Assembly: GCA_016938835.1 (NCBI GenBank)
Contig: JAFGTW010000026.1
Span: 1-41,455, forward strand
Reading direction: 5' to 3'
Length of the DNA stretch: 41,455 bases
Source of the DNA: Patescibacteria group bacterium
GTDB lineage: Bacteria; Patescibacteriota; Patescibacteriia; Patescibacteriales; UBA12465
A program made the position numbers and the translations under genes. Positions 16,801 to 24,683 of the stretch are shown in pieces. The notes under the pieces are model-generated. The model was not told the DNA's origin. It made no database searches and worked only from the letters and a program-made list of their open reading frames with translations. The stretch's first letter is position 1. Each line of letters opens with the position of its first letter.

Positions 16801-18854
16801 TGAATTATCTACTTAATACCAAGGGTAGTGGTTATGAAGCTAAGATTTCGATTTATAATTCTGTTAATAATAGTCTCATTGCTTCAGCTACGGCTAGCTC
16901 TGTTAATGGTTGGGAGAGAAAAGTTTTCAAATTTACTATTCCGACTGGAGTGCAGTCAATTAGTATTTATTTAGGCGCAAATAATGTTTCTATTAGGGAA
17001 GAGCGTTATGTATATTTTGATGACGTTAATATTGAACCAGTCTTACAAGTTAAAGAGGGTGAATATGTTGCTAAAGAATGTCGTCTTTATCCAAGTCAAG
17101 ATGCAGTTTCTTGTACTAGTAAAAATAGTCAGGTGGTAAGTGATGGTCTTGTCGGTTATTGCTTGCAACATGATCCGGCAAATAAGAATGTTTGCTTAGT
17201 TTGGTATCCAGTTGATGAAATAAGTTCAGCGGCTAAATCTGGCCGTTCTAATCTTGGTTACCAAGGAGTCTTTCCTCTAAATTATTGTACCGAAGCCAAT
17301 GGTAATTTTACTTTAACTAAAAAGGTAGTTGCCAATGTTATACATACTAGCCAGGATCGATCTCATAATGGTGATAATGGTTTTATTGATAGCGACAAGG
17401 ATAGTTGTGCTGTAAAAGTAGATTCATTTAACTGTGGTGATTCAGAAAATTATCAAGCTTTTGCTATAAATGATAAATTAAATTGGAATCATGAAACGGT
17501 TTATTGTGCGCCAAAAATTGGCGATAATGTTTTAATAGCTGGACCTATGATAGAGATAGATAATTGTGGCACAGAGGTTTTATCATGGGCCTGGGTAAAG
17601 TATAATAAGATTAACCAATTGGAGACTCTCAGTTGTAATTATACTGGTTGTAATGATGCTTGTAATGATAAGTGTTTTAGTGATGATGATGGAGAAGTCT
17701 GTTTAGATGCTTGCAGTCCTATAGATGAAATGAAGAATGCCAATCCGCCTATTCGTGTTTATGATTATGATCATCCAACCGTTGATGAAGATCAGTTAAA
17801 ATTAATTTCTTCGTCTGATCCAGAAGATGTTTTCTATCCAACTTGTAGTCAGTTTGTACAAGTGGTTGATTCTGCTGGTAATAATAAAGCTTGGGCTGGA
17901 CGTACTAGTAAGACAAGTATTTATCCTTTTGACACTCCTTTATTCTTCCGTGATCAAACTACTTATTACGGTACAAATTCAGCTTATAATATGACTTCTT
18001 ATGGTCGTAATCGTAGTCTAGTGCCTTTTGGTGCAGCAACTTTCCCGGATGATTTTAATATCTTAGCTAGTAATCCAGTTAAATTTTTAAATCAATACTC
18101 TAGCAATATTGATCAAAATGCTTTTGCTGGTAGACCTTATGATTGTTCTGGTGCAGGTTGTAAAAATATTGGTTACTGTAGTCTAAATCCCAATGTTATT
18201 TGTTTGCTTGATACTACGGTTAGTTCTAGCACTTCTTTAGTTAACCAAAGATCTTGTGGTAGTATTAATGGTACTTGTGTGCCTATGTGGAATGGTGATA
18301 ATATTGTCAATAATAACTTCTTTTCTTCTTTAAATATTTTAAAGAATATTTTTAACACTTCTTACGGACAGTTTGATTATAATAGTCAGATGGCTACTTA
18401 TGATAATTCTGCTAATGATCCGTTATATTCAGGTGATTACACACCACAAACCAAATGTAGTACTTCTAATAACCACCTGTCTAGCAGTGATGATAATTAT
18501 AATACTTATTACTGTTCTATTTGGCCTCGTATTAATAATGTGAAGTTAGATGGCTTTGATATGGATGGCCGTAATATTGCTAATGGTATCCATGTCTTAA
18601 CCTTTAACACTATTGTAGATTTAGAACAGCAACCGCTTAAAGATTTAATTATTGATTGGGGCGATGGTTCTGTACAAAATCTTGTTAATCAAGATCATCA
18701 TCCTGATATTAATTCTCCGCATCGGGTATATCATTATTATGCTAATGACGTAAATAATGCTACTATTAAGATTAAAGCAACGGATAATTGGGGCACTTTC
18801 TGTTGTGTAAAAAATAATACGCCTGATTGTCTTAGTGTGAGTGATTGTATGTAG
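10824..18854 (+). CDS. Giant exported cysteine-rich repeat protein (2676 residues)
   Basis: A single uninterrupted 8-kb frame. Residues 1-37 are a signal peptide (PVQA then Q). By hand count there are about 102 Cys. At least nine segments share C-x5-G-C (near residues 641, 926, 988, 1181, 1411, 1444, 1469, 1509, 1627), mostly followed two or three residues on by an aromatic or aliphatic. YYNRAGN and FYNKAGN mark another repeat. Four stretches (~700-873, ~1197-1356, ~1646-1762, ~1913-2072) look like jelly-roll carbohydrate-binding (CBM4/9-like) folds: a short Asn/Phe-rich start, YTLSADVY-like strands, and an end such as YFDDVNIEP. A PKD-like domain (DWGDGS) lies at ~2569-2665. No enzyme motif or C-terminal anchor was seen. 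A surface or adhesion role is inference. A small-genome cell spending 8 kb on one gene implies importance. Confidence 0.8.
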   Translation: MHNRPKVSIKWHKFGTIFMLLILVSSFFMLSPKPVQAQIDFNQAVNNILTPVWDWLKKAYEKGGAAAFQKTVRTALNKVAYDTATWLGSGGEGQKPMFVTQGWGDYLAQIGDEAAGQFIEEAVNNWNRSIQKDKSVDQCDVNFSDCIYTCADEEAEKLDDCNNNCLATYNTCINSANGGGTVLTGRDGVTSVQAVNTVAVCQPSSIDAKLKISLGLVDYNRPQAPNCSASELVANWSDAAERMVAFKSPDFLDNFSNIFNPVSNDLGIFASLRTDMTKKMETSTKISETKLIADGGFLDMQDIAGNLVGMPGDAETKKEISDQNYISNMATFSGDALIDAANVFLNQLALSAYSKFMSNLGKKATSNNNNSFTNASYDPNIRYGETAVKESAASIIEPDFGVRADYDILTSLSICRDHNNPGPTECVIDDKLMQAVTEKKTVAEAIQDGYLHKNWLFTADYRDTSYSLRNLEIMRKYRLIPVSWEVAAASNKDASLIDLVSCFSANDEYNEYSSNFNVNDQSWCRNLVDPNWVLKAPLNYCAKQGFSAQILDTSFITVGVEGQPDTIQITRADDYCADEQSCIQERADGSCEAYGYCQSERRTWNFDSNSCEPIDNTCSAFINVNSNQRIAYLENTLDYADCNADSVGCKRYSLFGLYDQVTSQVDWSENTRDNTYFNGNLSSCSSTDEACTEMIRVKPGWGLNLIMGADFVDDNIGDSLVDSQINNYWNIWSTGNKEARIIDSFELDTNSNGKALFITSRDNESPNKTIGVFSNNAMPLVPKNFNVLPDETYTLSADVYLQEGAQVSLVLGNDYVATVDTRDKNVWRHLSVTRNLKDKPLSEMSFLVIGASGSAETQVSFAVRNMKLEITSWDSGFSSYGNFKTYERVIPPYLEDTCYIDANSSSPDYRLRADAPAVCDNYARQCNQDEVGCESYQEANTGFKVAAQVVSSDYCDATCNGYDLYVAKESNFYSPYIEKLIPQNSTSCSAEAVGCSSFTNLDEVAAGGEGQEYYTQLKQCIKPGIDCADFYTWVGTEESGYQLKSLSLKKDVNGNPSVTSNDSALCNQEIFNLTPSDPKFNSDCRQFYNKAGNISYHLSANTITCSENCHAYRLTENNIDATITSSFYCRGANSWITKNNESSNSFWNTENNTCYVCKNGGIWSSQDQACIYQAIPDESKSCTFQQNGCREYNGSLGNNIQMLAAYSFEMGLDGWEGQCGDAAVSSQVVNVNNGHSLYYDRLATQTTECDSNASFAHIRRIIGASVTSGDAYNVKFTASASAATNVRLALMNGQGDISYFNVTERNSNGNFVVPGDNEWRSYELNLVSLDHEIDDNESLIIIADKDFYLDNMVLTAINDRYYLIKDSSTIPDVCFYDLLDNYQGPDYNLGCSLYYNRAGNSNYLRQFSKLCQDSAVGCELMISTANYNDYKSGIWQDTNNNGFCDSDENGCVEVAGDSFSYVIYDENKRCNSADLGCSRLGESSTGGNSFDWSDVFKKNNPNNYDRILCAADDAGCEAWQYVDGSGISYFKNPGSDACVYRISSDPTKQGKSWYKVPVKRCDLNDSGSIDGTEKNQSICATDNDCANNSQCLIDNNDYDCPTSYFKTFGFGGGGNQVPVPSESAALCSAASSGCSEYIDPVSAFSANLIIDPTLESFGGVWNGSPLKQTVTIQPNKLYILSIDNPSDLATISSDVELQLPVGVSILQEDNNLSASTYTSLIIPKTEPRKRIIFHSRTNTSAVISGAAKTYEVQLKEVILDYQFQQNIDKTSCNGLVNFDNGCILFNERSINGAQGLLSLSGGWDAAASTDGNPPSLCNGDNCSANQLIKVRPNRVCASWLDCLTYAVNPETQEKTCYALGICNQLNDKNECSNFLESDDVQLGSTNANIGKLTGYSVLDQYNLAAMKEVGLNTNAHYNFESATQALDCKSDNGGSCVFENNLSSDSIINSPDNAPTDYPAEGKTYLRVMAGQQISPHSINSPIIVQPGKDYYLNYLLNTKGSGYEAKISIYNSVNNSLIASATASSVNGWERKVFKFTIPTGVQSISIYLGANNVSIREERYVYFDDVNIEPVLQVKEGEYVAKECRLYPSQDAVSCTSKNSQVVSDGLVGYCLQHDPANKNVCLVWYPVDEISSAAKSGRSNLGYQGVFPLNYCTEANGNFTLTKKVVANVIHTSQDRSHNGDNGFIDSDKDSCAVKVDSFNCGDSENYQAFAINDKLNWNHETVYCAPKIGDNVLIAGPMIEIDNCGTEVLSWAWVKYNKINQLETLSCNYTGCNDACNDKCFSDDDGEVCLDACSPIDEMKNANPPIRVYDYDHPTVDEDQLKLISSSDPEDVFYPTCSQFVQVVDSAGNNKAWAGRTSKTSIYPFDTPLFFRDQTTYYGTNSAYNMTSYGRNRSLVPFGAATFPDDFNILASNPVKFLNQYSSNIDQNAFAGRPYDCSGAGCKNIGYCSLNPNVICLLDTTVSSSTSLVNQRSCGSINGTCVPMWNGDNIVNNNFFSSLNILKNIFNTSYGQFDYNSQMATYDNSANDPLYSGDYTPQTKCSTSNNHLSSSDDNYNTYYCSIWPRINNVKLDGFDMDGRNIANGIHVLTFNTIVDLEQQPLKDLIIDWGDGSVQNLVNQDHHPDINSPHRVYHYYANDVNNATIKIKATDNWGTFCCVKNNTPDCLSVSDCM

Positions 18855-18930
18855 AAAATCAGGGCAACTCCTTATAGTATTTATAAAAAATATATATAGT
18901 TCATTTAATATTCACCAAAAATTATAAGCA

Positions 18931-19359
18931 ATGAAAAAGTATCTTTTTATTTTCTTTATTTTATTTTTTGTGTCATGCACAAAAGATAATACGACTTCTG
19001 GCACAGAAGAAGAGCCGGATGAGCCTGAGAGTGTAGAATATAAAAGTGTGATAACAATTAATTTTGTCATCCCAGATAATGTTACTCTATTGGGTACAGA
19101 TGATATCTGGATATTAGATTCTAACAATAACTATATTACTAAAAGGTTAGAAACTACTTATCCGGTAACAACCGCAGTTTTGGTTGGTGATACAGTTAAG
19201 AAATACTTACATAAAAAATGTTATGTGAGGTGCGAATTGTCCAAATTAATGTATGGGCATAATTATATCTATATGGATCAAGCACCATTTATCATGAAAG
19301 ATAGCGTATCAGTAACATTTTATCCTTCCAGTGAAACAGTCAACGAATATTATCCGTAA
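18931..19359 (+). CDS. Small putative lipoprotein of Bacteroidota style
   Basis: A 142-residue protein of unknown function. The N-terminus MKKYLFIFFILFFVSC is a short hydrophobic signal with a lipobox-like VSC, so Cys16 could be lipidated. The next residues, TKDN, then an acidic TTSGTEEEPDEPE tether, resemble Bacteroidota lipoproteins, whose export signal is a Lys followed by acidic residues after the Cys. The rest is beta-rich with no domain I recognise. The gene is isolated, 76 nt after the giant gene and immediately before a strong terminator. Acquisition from, or convergence with, Bacteroidota is inference. No Shine-Dalgarno is visible. Confidence 0.65.
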   Translation: MKKYLFIFFILFFVSCTKDNTTSGTEEEPDEPESVEYKSVITINFVIPDNVTLLGTDDIWILDSNNNYITKRLETTYPVTTAVLVGDTVKKYLHKKCYVRCELSKLMYGHNYIYMDQAPFIMKDSVSVTFYPSSETVNEYYP

Positions 19360-19376
19360 AAATTGTTTGACAAAAT

Positions 19377-19408
19377 AAGCCCGTTTCTAATTAGAAATGG
19401 GCTTTTTA
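19377..19408 (+). terminator. Intrinsic terminator after the lipoprotein gene
   Basis: AAGCCC/GGGCTT and TTTCTAA/TTAGAAA form a nearly continuous 14-bp stem (19377-19404) with one G-T wobble and almost no loop, followed by a T run. It is the first terminator seen on the plus strand after 5961. Confidence 0.85.
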
Positions 19409-19414
19409 ATATCA

Positions 19415-19442
19415 AAAAATCGACCAGTGAAGGCCGATTTTT
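19415..19442 (-). terminator. Intrinsic terminator for gltX (possibly bidirectional)
   Basis: AAAAATCG (19415-19422) pairs with CGATTTTT (19435-19442), and two G-C pairs extend the stem after a mismatch. Read on the minus strand it follows gltX by about 25 nt and ends in a T run. Confidence 0.7.
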
Positions 19443-19466
19443 CTTTTTAACTATTTATATAGAATA

Positions 19467-21128
19467 TTAAATATTATTTAATCTTTTTTTAATTCTTTCT
19501 TGCCTCATAACCTGCATAATGGCACAAAGATTAGGTGTTTGTGTTCGTCCGGTCAATAAGATACGTATTAACTTAGCAACAGCGCCTACTTGCCCTTTAT
19601 ATTTATCAGGAGAAGCTTTATATTCCTTATTATTGCTAGCGTAGCCATGTTTTTCTGCCACTGTCTTTAATTTATTAAACCATTCTTCTTGTTCATCTTT
19701 AATATCGTAAATAGCTAAAAAGTCGGATATAATAAGTTTAACCTCATTATTTCCAATTTCATTTAATATTTCTTTTTTCAAAGCTGAATTAACATTAAGA
19801 CTATCGTCATAGAAATAACTTATTTCATCTTCTATATCTGACCATTTAGCTATATCTTTACGTGGTTTAACGGCGTTTTCACGTTCAATATTTAATATTT
19901 GTTTAGCATAGGTGGTATCCGCTTCCAGGCGCTTGGCTAAATTTTGGTTAAATTCCTTAGCCCAATTTAAAGTATGTGTAAATACCTCTTCAGCACTCAT
20001 TTTGGCAATTACTTCCTTGCTAATATCGGTTAATTTGATTAAATCAAATAAAGGACCATTGGATTTGGCTAGTTTTTTTAAACTAAGCACAAATTCCTCA
20101 TTATTTGCATTGGGATTTTCACGACGCCAATCTTCAAAGTTTGAATTAGCTAAATTTAATAAATATTCAATTACTGCTTCTTCCGGATACCCCGCTTTTT
20201 TATAATATGATAAATCAGCTTCTTGATCTTTGCGCTTACTAAGTTTTCTTTTATTGCCATTATCCATTTTTTGAATAGGGGCAAGATGGGCGTAGGCTGG
20301 AGCTTGCCAACCGAGCACAGAAAATAATTGCAAATGTAATGGCAGGGAAGGAAACCATTCATTACCACGAATAACATGGGTGGTTCGCATTAAATGATCA
20401 TCAACGGCGTGAGCAAAATGATAGGTTGGGAGACCATCAGTTTTCATAATAACAATATCTTGGTCATTTTCTGGCATTTCTCGTCTTCCAATCAGTAAGT
20501 CGTCAACCATAATCTTATTTTGGAAATTCCCTGGTGATTTTAAGCGTATAACTGGTTTTAGACCTTTTTCTAGAGCTTCTAAGGCTTCCTCGACGCTTTT
20601 CTCACGCCAAGTAGCAAAGTGTCCATAATAGCCACTACGCTCGCCCATATTTTCTTGTTGAGCGCGTAAAGCTTCTAATTCTTCAGTGCTGGCAAAACAA
20701 GGATAAGCCTTGCCTTGCTGTAGTAAATATTTAATATAGGCATGGTATATATCTGAGCGTTCACTTTGTTTATATGGACCATAACTACCTTTTTCTTCTG
20801 TTTTTTCGTTTAAACCTTCATCATTGATGATGCTGTATTGTTTTAAGCTATTAGCAAATAATTCAGCAGTACCTTCAACTTCTCTTTTTTTATCAGTATC
20901 TTCAATTCGTAAAATAAAAACACCATTGCTCTGGTGGGCAAGTCTTTTGGAAATTAAAGAAGCATATAAACCACCAAAATGTACAAAACCGGTTGGACTG
21001 GGAGCAACTCTCGTGACCATAGCTGTTTCCGCTAATTGACGTGGTGGATATTTTATTTCCAATTCAGCCGGACTGGGCAGATTTTCCGGAAATAGTTTTT
21101 TTATTAATAAATCAAGGTTATTATCCAT
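19467..21128 (-). CDS. gltX: Glutamyl-tRNA synthetase
   Basis: A 553-residue class I synthetase charging tRNA-Glu. APSPTGFVHFGG (42-53) is the HIGH region, with HFGG in place of the usual H(I/V)GG. LRIEDTDKKR is the conserved GluRS stretch and RKLSKRKDQ (~295-303) is the KMSKS counterpart. Relative to typical bacterial GluRS it has about 35 extra N-terminal residues before the TRVAPSPTG start, and the total length is somewhat above average. If no GlnRS exists in the genome it may be non-discriminating and need GatCAB; the window does not show this. The start is the ATG at 21128, with no Shine-Dalgarno. Confidence 0.95.
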   Translation of the reverse strand: MDNNLDLLIKKLFPENLPSPAELEIKYPPRQLAETAMVTRVAPSPTGFVHFGGLYASLISKRLAHQSNGVFILRIEDTDKKREVEGTAELFANSLKQYSIINDEGLNEKTEEKGSYGPYKQSERSDIYHAYIKYLLQQGKAYPCFASTEELEALRAQQENMGERSGYYGHFATWREKSVEEALEALEKGLKPVIRLKSPGNFQNKIMVDDLLIGRREMPENDQDIVIMKTDGLPTYHFAHAVDDHLMRTTHVIRGNEWFPSLPLHLQLFSVLGWQAPAYAHLAPIQKMDNGNKRKLSKRKDQEADLSYYKKAGYPEEAVIEYLLNLANSNFEDWRRENPNANNEEFVLSLKKLAKSNGPLFDLIKLTDISKEVIAKMSAEEVFTHTLNWAKEFNQNLAKRLEADTTYAKQILNIERENAVKPRKDIAKWSDIEDEISYFYDDSLNVNSALKKEILNEIGNNEVKLIISDFLAIYDIKDEQEEWFNKLKTVAEKHGYASNNKEYKASPDKYKGQVGAVAKLIRILLTGRTQTPNLCAIMQVMRQERIKKRLNNI

Positions 21129-21155
21129 ATAATCAAGGATTATTTTTCTATTCTT

Positions 21156-21184
21156 AAATTACCTTATTCGGCTTAAAAAGTAAA
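21156..21184 (-). promoter_or_regulatory. Possible promoter of gltX
   Basis: On the minus strand TTTACT (21184-21179), a 17-nt spacer and TAATTT (21161-21156), about 28 nt before the gltX ATG. Both hexamers deviate from consensus, so this is tentative. Confidence 0.35.
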
Positions 21185-21261
21185 GAAAAATTAATAAATT
21201 AAAATAATCTTTTGCCTTTCTTTTTTCTTATTTTTATTGTAAAATAATAGTAAGAATCTGA

Positions 21262-21291
21262 TTTTTAAAAATCGCTTTTTTGCGCTATAAT
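21262..21291 (+). promoter_or_regulatory. Promoter of the VirB6-like operon
   Basis: A consensus TATAAT at 21286-21291 follows a weak -35 (TTTTTA, 21262-21267) with an 18-nt spacer. The leader to the 21329 ATG would be about 30 nt. Confidence 0.45.
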
Positions 21292-21328
21292 AAATCTGTT
21301 AGAGTCTTGATTAATTAATTGCTTATTT

Positions 21329-21919
21329 ATGCCTCTTGACGATGAGCTGATGCGCAATCAAACAGAAAAAACGGATAATTCTGCCAGTAATAGCGCTGAT
21401 AGGGCTGGTGCTTTGCGTCAAGCTCAGCGTGGCGAAAAAAATACTGACAATCCTGAGAACGCTAATAATGATTTACGTAGCTCCAGAATGACGGCTATGC
21501 GAGCTAGGGCTAGTAAGTTGAAAAATAAATTAGCTGTTGTACAAAAAAGCGTTAGTGTTGATGCTAGTAAATTACTACAAGCTGCTTGGCGCAATATAAT
21601 CATGAGTTTTGGTTTTTCTTTTCTGTATGTTTATGTTCATTTGTTTTTGCAACAGATTTTTGGTAAGAAACTTTTTGCTCCACTGGGATCAGAATGGCGT
21701 GATCGACCAGGCTTAACTATAGAAGAACGAGAAAGAATGGGAGCCCCTTTTAAATTAATGGAATCTTTTGGAGTGGGCTGTTTGACTATTGTGTTATTTA
21801 TTGTGGTTATTTTTTTCTTGTCTGTGTCTGCTTTAATAACTGAGGTGACAACTAATCCTATTCGTAATGCATTAAAATTATTGTTAGAAGGATTCAAGAG
21901 TTTTTTAACGGATAAATAA
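21329..21919 (+). CDS. Two-TM protein preceding the VirB6-like gene, function unknown
   Basis: A 196-residue protein I cannot assign. Residues 1-85 are hydrophilic and charged with a coiled-coil-like basic stretch (MTAMRARASKLKNKLAVVQK). Two hydrophobic helices lie near 90-110 and 150-172, with a polar loop holding GLTIEERERMGAPF between them. It is 15 nt upstream of the VirB6-like gene, so a role as an accessory subunit of that T4SS-like machine is inferred from position. No Cys-rich region, signal peptide or enzymatic motif is present. Confidence 0.65.
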   Translation: MPLDDELMRNQTEKTDNSASNSADRAGALRQAQRGEKNTDNPENANNDLRSSRMTAMRARASKLKNKLAVVQKSVSVDASKLLQAAWRNIIMSFGFSFLYVYVHLFLQQIFGKKLFAPLGSEWRDRPGLTIEERERMGAPFKLMESFGVGCLTIVLFIVVIFFLSVSALITEVTTNPIRNALKLLLEGFKSFLTDK

Positions 21920-21934
21920 ATATTAGCTTAATTT

Positions 21935-24682
21935 ATGAGCTTGAAAATTATTAATTTTTTAAAAAAGTATAAACCAGTTTTATTGGTTGTTTTGGTGTTT
22001 GCTTTAAGTTTTATAGTTGCACCGCAGGCTTTAGCTGGTGTCAGTGATTGGGCGGGGGAAGTGGTCGGTGGTATTATTTATGTTTTTATCTGGACTTTAG
22101 GATTAGTGCTGATTTTAGTAATAAAAGGCCTTCTGTTGGTAGCCACATATCAAAATTTTATCAGTTCAGGGGCGGTTATTGAAGGTTGGGTGGTAGTGCG
22201 TGATCTAGCTAATATGTTTTTTGTGGTTATTTTGCTGATTATAGCCTTTGCCACCATTTTACATTTAGAGGAATATAATTATAAAAAATGGCTGCCAAAA
22301 TTAATTTTGATGGCTATTTTAATTAATTTTTCTAAAACAATTTGTGGTTTATTGATTGATGTTGCGCAAATTATCATGTTAACTTTTGTGAACGCTTTTA
22401 AGGATGTAGCTGGTGGTAATTTAATTGACATGTTAGGCATTAAATCAATCGTCACACTAGCTAAGGGGAATGATGATGTGGGGTTTTGGGCTATTGTGGG
22501 GGCATATATTTTGGGACTTATTTACATGATTGTGGCTTTGGTGGTTATTACTACTATGATGATGGTATTAGCCATGCGTATAGTAATGATTTGGATTTAT
22601 GTAGTTTTATCACCTTTAGCTTATTTGTTATCTGCTTTTCCAGGGGGAGCAAAATATGCTTCTGAATGGTGGAGCGAATTTATTAAGAATTTAATTGTTG
22701 GTCCAGTTTTAGCCTTTTTCATTTGGTTGTCTTTTGCTGCTTTACAGACTGGAACATATTCTGACACTGCTCAAATAGTTGGCTCTAGTGCTAGTTCTAC
22801 AGCTGAACAAACAGCTTTTGCTAATTCTATTGCAACTACAAATAGAGAAAAAGAAAAGATTACTGAGAAACCACCAATGGTAACAGAAGCATCTACTCCA
22901 GGAGTTTTAATTAAGTTTATTATTGGCATTGGTATGCTCCTTGGTGGTCTGAAAATTTCTCAACAAATTGGTGGCGCCGCTGGTGCAGTAGCCGGAAAGG
23001 GAATGAGCAAGCTTTCAAGTATGGGAGCTACTACAGCTGGATTTGTTGGTGGAGCTGCTATTAGCACTACCCATTGGGCAGGCAGAAAATTAGATCAAGG
23101 ACAAATGGCTTTGCAGAGAAAGGCGGGTATACAAAGAGCGAGATCATTTAATCCTGTGCTAATGAAAAAAGGCTGGCAAGCCTCTAGAGAAGAGGCAAAA
23201 GAAAAATATTATAGCAAAAGTAATGGCGCCAATGCTTGGCATGATACCTTTAATAAGTATTCAGATATAAAACAATATGGCTCTATACGTAAAGGCAAGA
23301 AAAGCATGTCCAAAGATTTGGGCAAGGCAAATAAACTAAGATTAAGTAAAAATCAAGATGAGTCTGATTTAGATATTCTAGAAAGACGCAAAGGTTATCT
23401 TGATTTATCTGAATCACAACGCGTCAGTAAAATAGATGAATTAGCTGATAACAGAGATTCAATTATTGCCGAATATGTTAAGAAAGATAATCGTGATGTA
23501 GATGATGCTGAAAAGTTATCTACTGCTGAAAATAATTTTCGTGAAGATATGAAGGTGTTAACCCCATCTACTGATGATAATGTAAAACGCGCCTCTATTG
23601 TTAGTCAAATTAATGCTAAACAGACTGATGTAGCAAATCAGGAGAAAGAAATCTCTAGTCTTGAGGATGTTCGTAGAAGCCTTGGTGGTATTAAGTTAGG
23701 GTTTAGTTCTTCTCATATGTATGATCCTGTTTATAGTAAGATGGGTAATGATGAGTATCAAGAGAAAAAACAAAAAGAAATGTCAGCTCGTACTAATGAA
23801 GATACTTTTGCTCTAACAACAGAATTAATTAAAGCCTATAAGGAGAAGGATACTGTGGGGGTAGCCTCGGCTTTAAAGCTTTTATCTAAAAATAATGATC
23901 TAAATAGTGCCTTACAGGATGATCGTGTTTCTAGTATTATGACTGCAAAGGGTGGTATTTTAGAAACTTTGGCTGAGAAAGATGTGTTGGGTGAGGATGG
24001 TAAACAAAATATTAACAGCATTAAAAAAGATTATAATTCAAATCGTGTTTCCCCAGCTTATATTCAGGCTTTAGTGCAGGGCTCTTTGTTGAAAACTGGT
24101 GTCAATTCTGATTTAGCTGGACGTTATGCTAATGACGTTGGTCTTATTAATTTTGCATCTGGTAACGGTGGTGCTTATGGCATTGCTAATGGTGATGTAG
24201 CGAGTGGAGAATATAAATTTAGTGACATTCATTTTGATGTGGATACAGGTGGCTTGGAGACATCAACGACACGAATTGATGAAACAGTGGGTAAATTTGC
24301 CACCATGGAGAGTCAATCAAAGATGAGAGCTATTCATCCAGATACTATACTTAAACAGAATAAGTATGGAGAAGCAACTGGCCTTAGCGGATTAGGAGAA
24401 GCAATGCTCAAAAGTCTTAACGGTCATGATTTGGGACAAATCTCTCGTTTACGCACCGACCTGGTTAATAAATTTGGTAAGAGCGATCAGGCCATGAAAG
24501 ATGCTATAGCACTTATTAAAAAATTAGAGGCTAGTGGTAGTGACATCGAAAAAGCTCAAGCCAGTAACATTAAATATTTTGTTGGTTATATTCAAAGTAA
24601 AAAATCTTCTGGAGGAGATAGTAAAGATGCTGCTAAAATAGAGCAAGCTTATAAAGATTTGGAAAAAAAATTTAATGCTTAA
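21935..24682 (+). CDS. VirB6/TrbL-like polytopic membrane protein
   Basis: A 915-residue protein. The first helix (~14-34, ending APQALA) may be a signal peptide. About six more hydrophobic segments fill residues 40-275, including MMVLAMRIVMIWIYVVLSPLAYLLSAFPGG, the conserved region of VirB6/TrbL-like proteins. A last membrane segment with a Gly/Ala-rich run lies near 330-380. The remaining ~530 residues are charged, mostly helical and presumably cytoplasmic, which is much longer than in classical VirB6. VirB6 proteins form the inner-membrane platform of T4SS. It sits between two unknown genes and far from prgI/virB4 (32280-35318), a split arrangement. Exact partners are unproven. Confidence 0.75.
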   Translation: MSLKIINFLKKYKPVLLVVLVFALSFIVAPQALAGVSDWAGEVVGGIIYVFIWTLGLVLILVIKGLLLVATYQNFISSGAVIEGWVVVRDLANMFFVVILLIIAFATILHLEEYNYKKWLPKLILMAILINFSKTICGLLIDVAQIIMLTFVNAFKDVAGGNLIDMLGIKSIVTLAKGNDDVGFWAIVGAYILGLIYMIVALVVITTMMMVLAMRIVMIWIYVVLSPLAYLLSAFPGGAKYASEWWSEFIKNLIVGPVLAFFIWLSFAALQTGTYSDTAQIVGSSASSTAEQTAFANSIATTNREKEKITEKPPMVTEASTPGVLIKFIIGIGMLLGGLKISQQIGGAAGAVAGKGMSKLSSMGATTAGFVGGAAISTTHWAGRKLDQGQMALQRKAGIQRARSFNPVLMKKGWQASREEAKEKYYSKSNGANAWHDTFNKYSDIKQYGSIRKGKKSMSKDLGKANKLRLSKNQDESDLDILERRKGYLDLSESQRVSKIDELADNRDSIIAEYVKKDNRDVDDAEKLSTAENNFREDMKVLTPSTDDNVKRASIVSQINAKQTDVANQEKEISSLEDVRRSLGGIKLGFSSSHMYDPVYSKMGNDEYQEKKQKEMSARTNEDTFALTTELIKAYKEKDTVGVASALKLLSKNNDLNSALQDDRVSSIMTAKGGILETLAEKDVLGEDGKQNINSIKKDYNSNRVSPAYIQALVQGSLLKTGVNSDLAGRYANDVGLINFASGNGGAYGIANGDVASGEYKFSDIHFDVDTGGLETSTTRIDETVGKFATMESQSKMRAIHPDTILKQNKYGEATGLSGLGEAMLKSLNGHDLGQISRLRTDLVNKFGKSDQAMKDAIALIKKLEASGSDIEKAQASNIKYFVGYIQSKKSSGGDSKDAAKIEQAYKDLEKKFNA

Positions 24683-24683
24683 T

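Noticed and set aside
12445-18358. Several open frames of 60-110 codons overlapping the giant gene on both strands
   Set aside because: They lie wholly inside a long, motif-rich frame, show biased Leu/Ile/Val composition typical of out-of-frame reading, and have no start signals.
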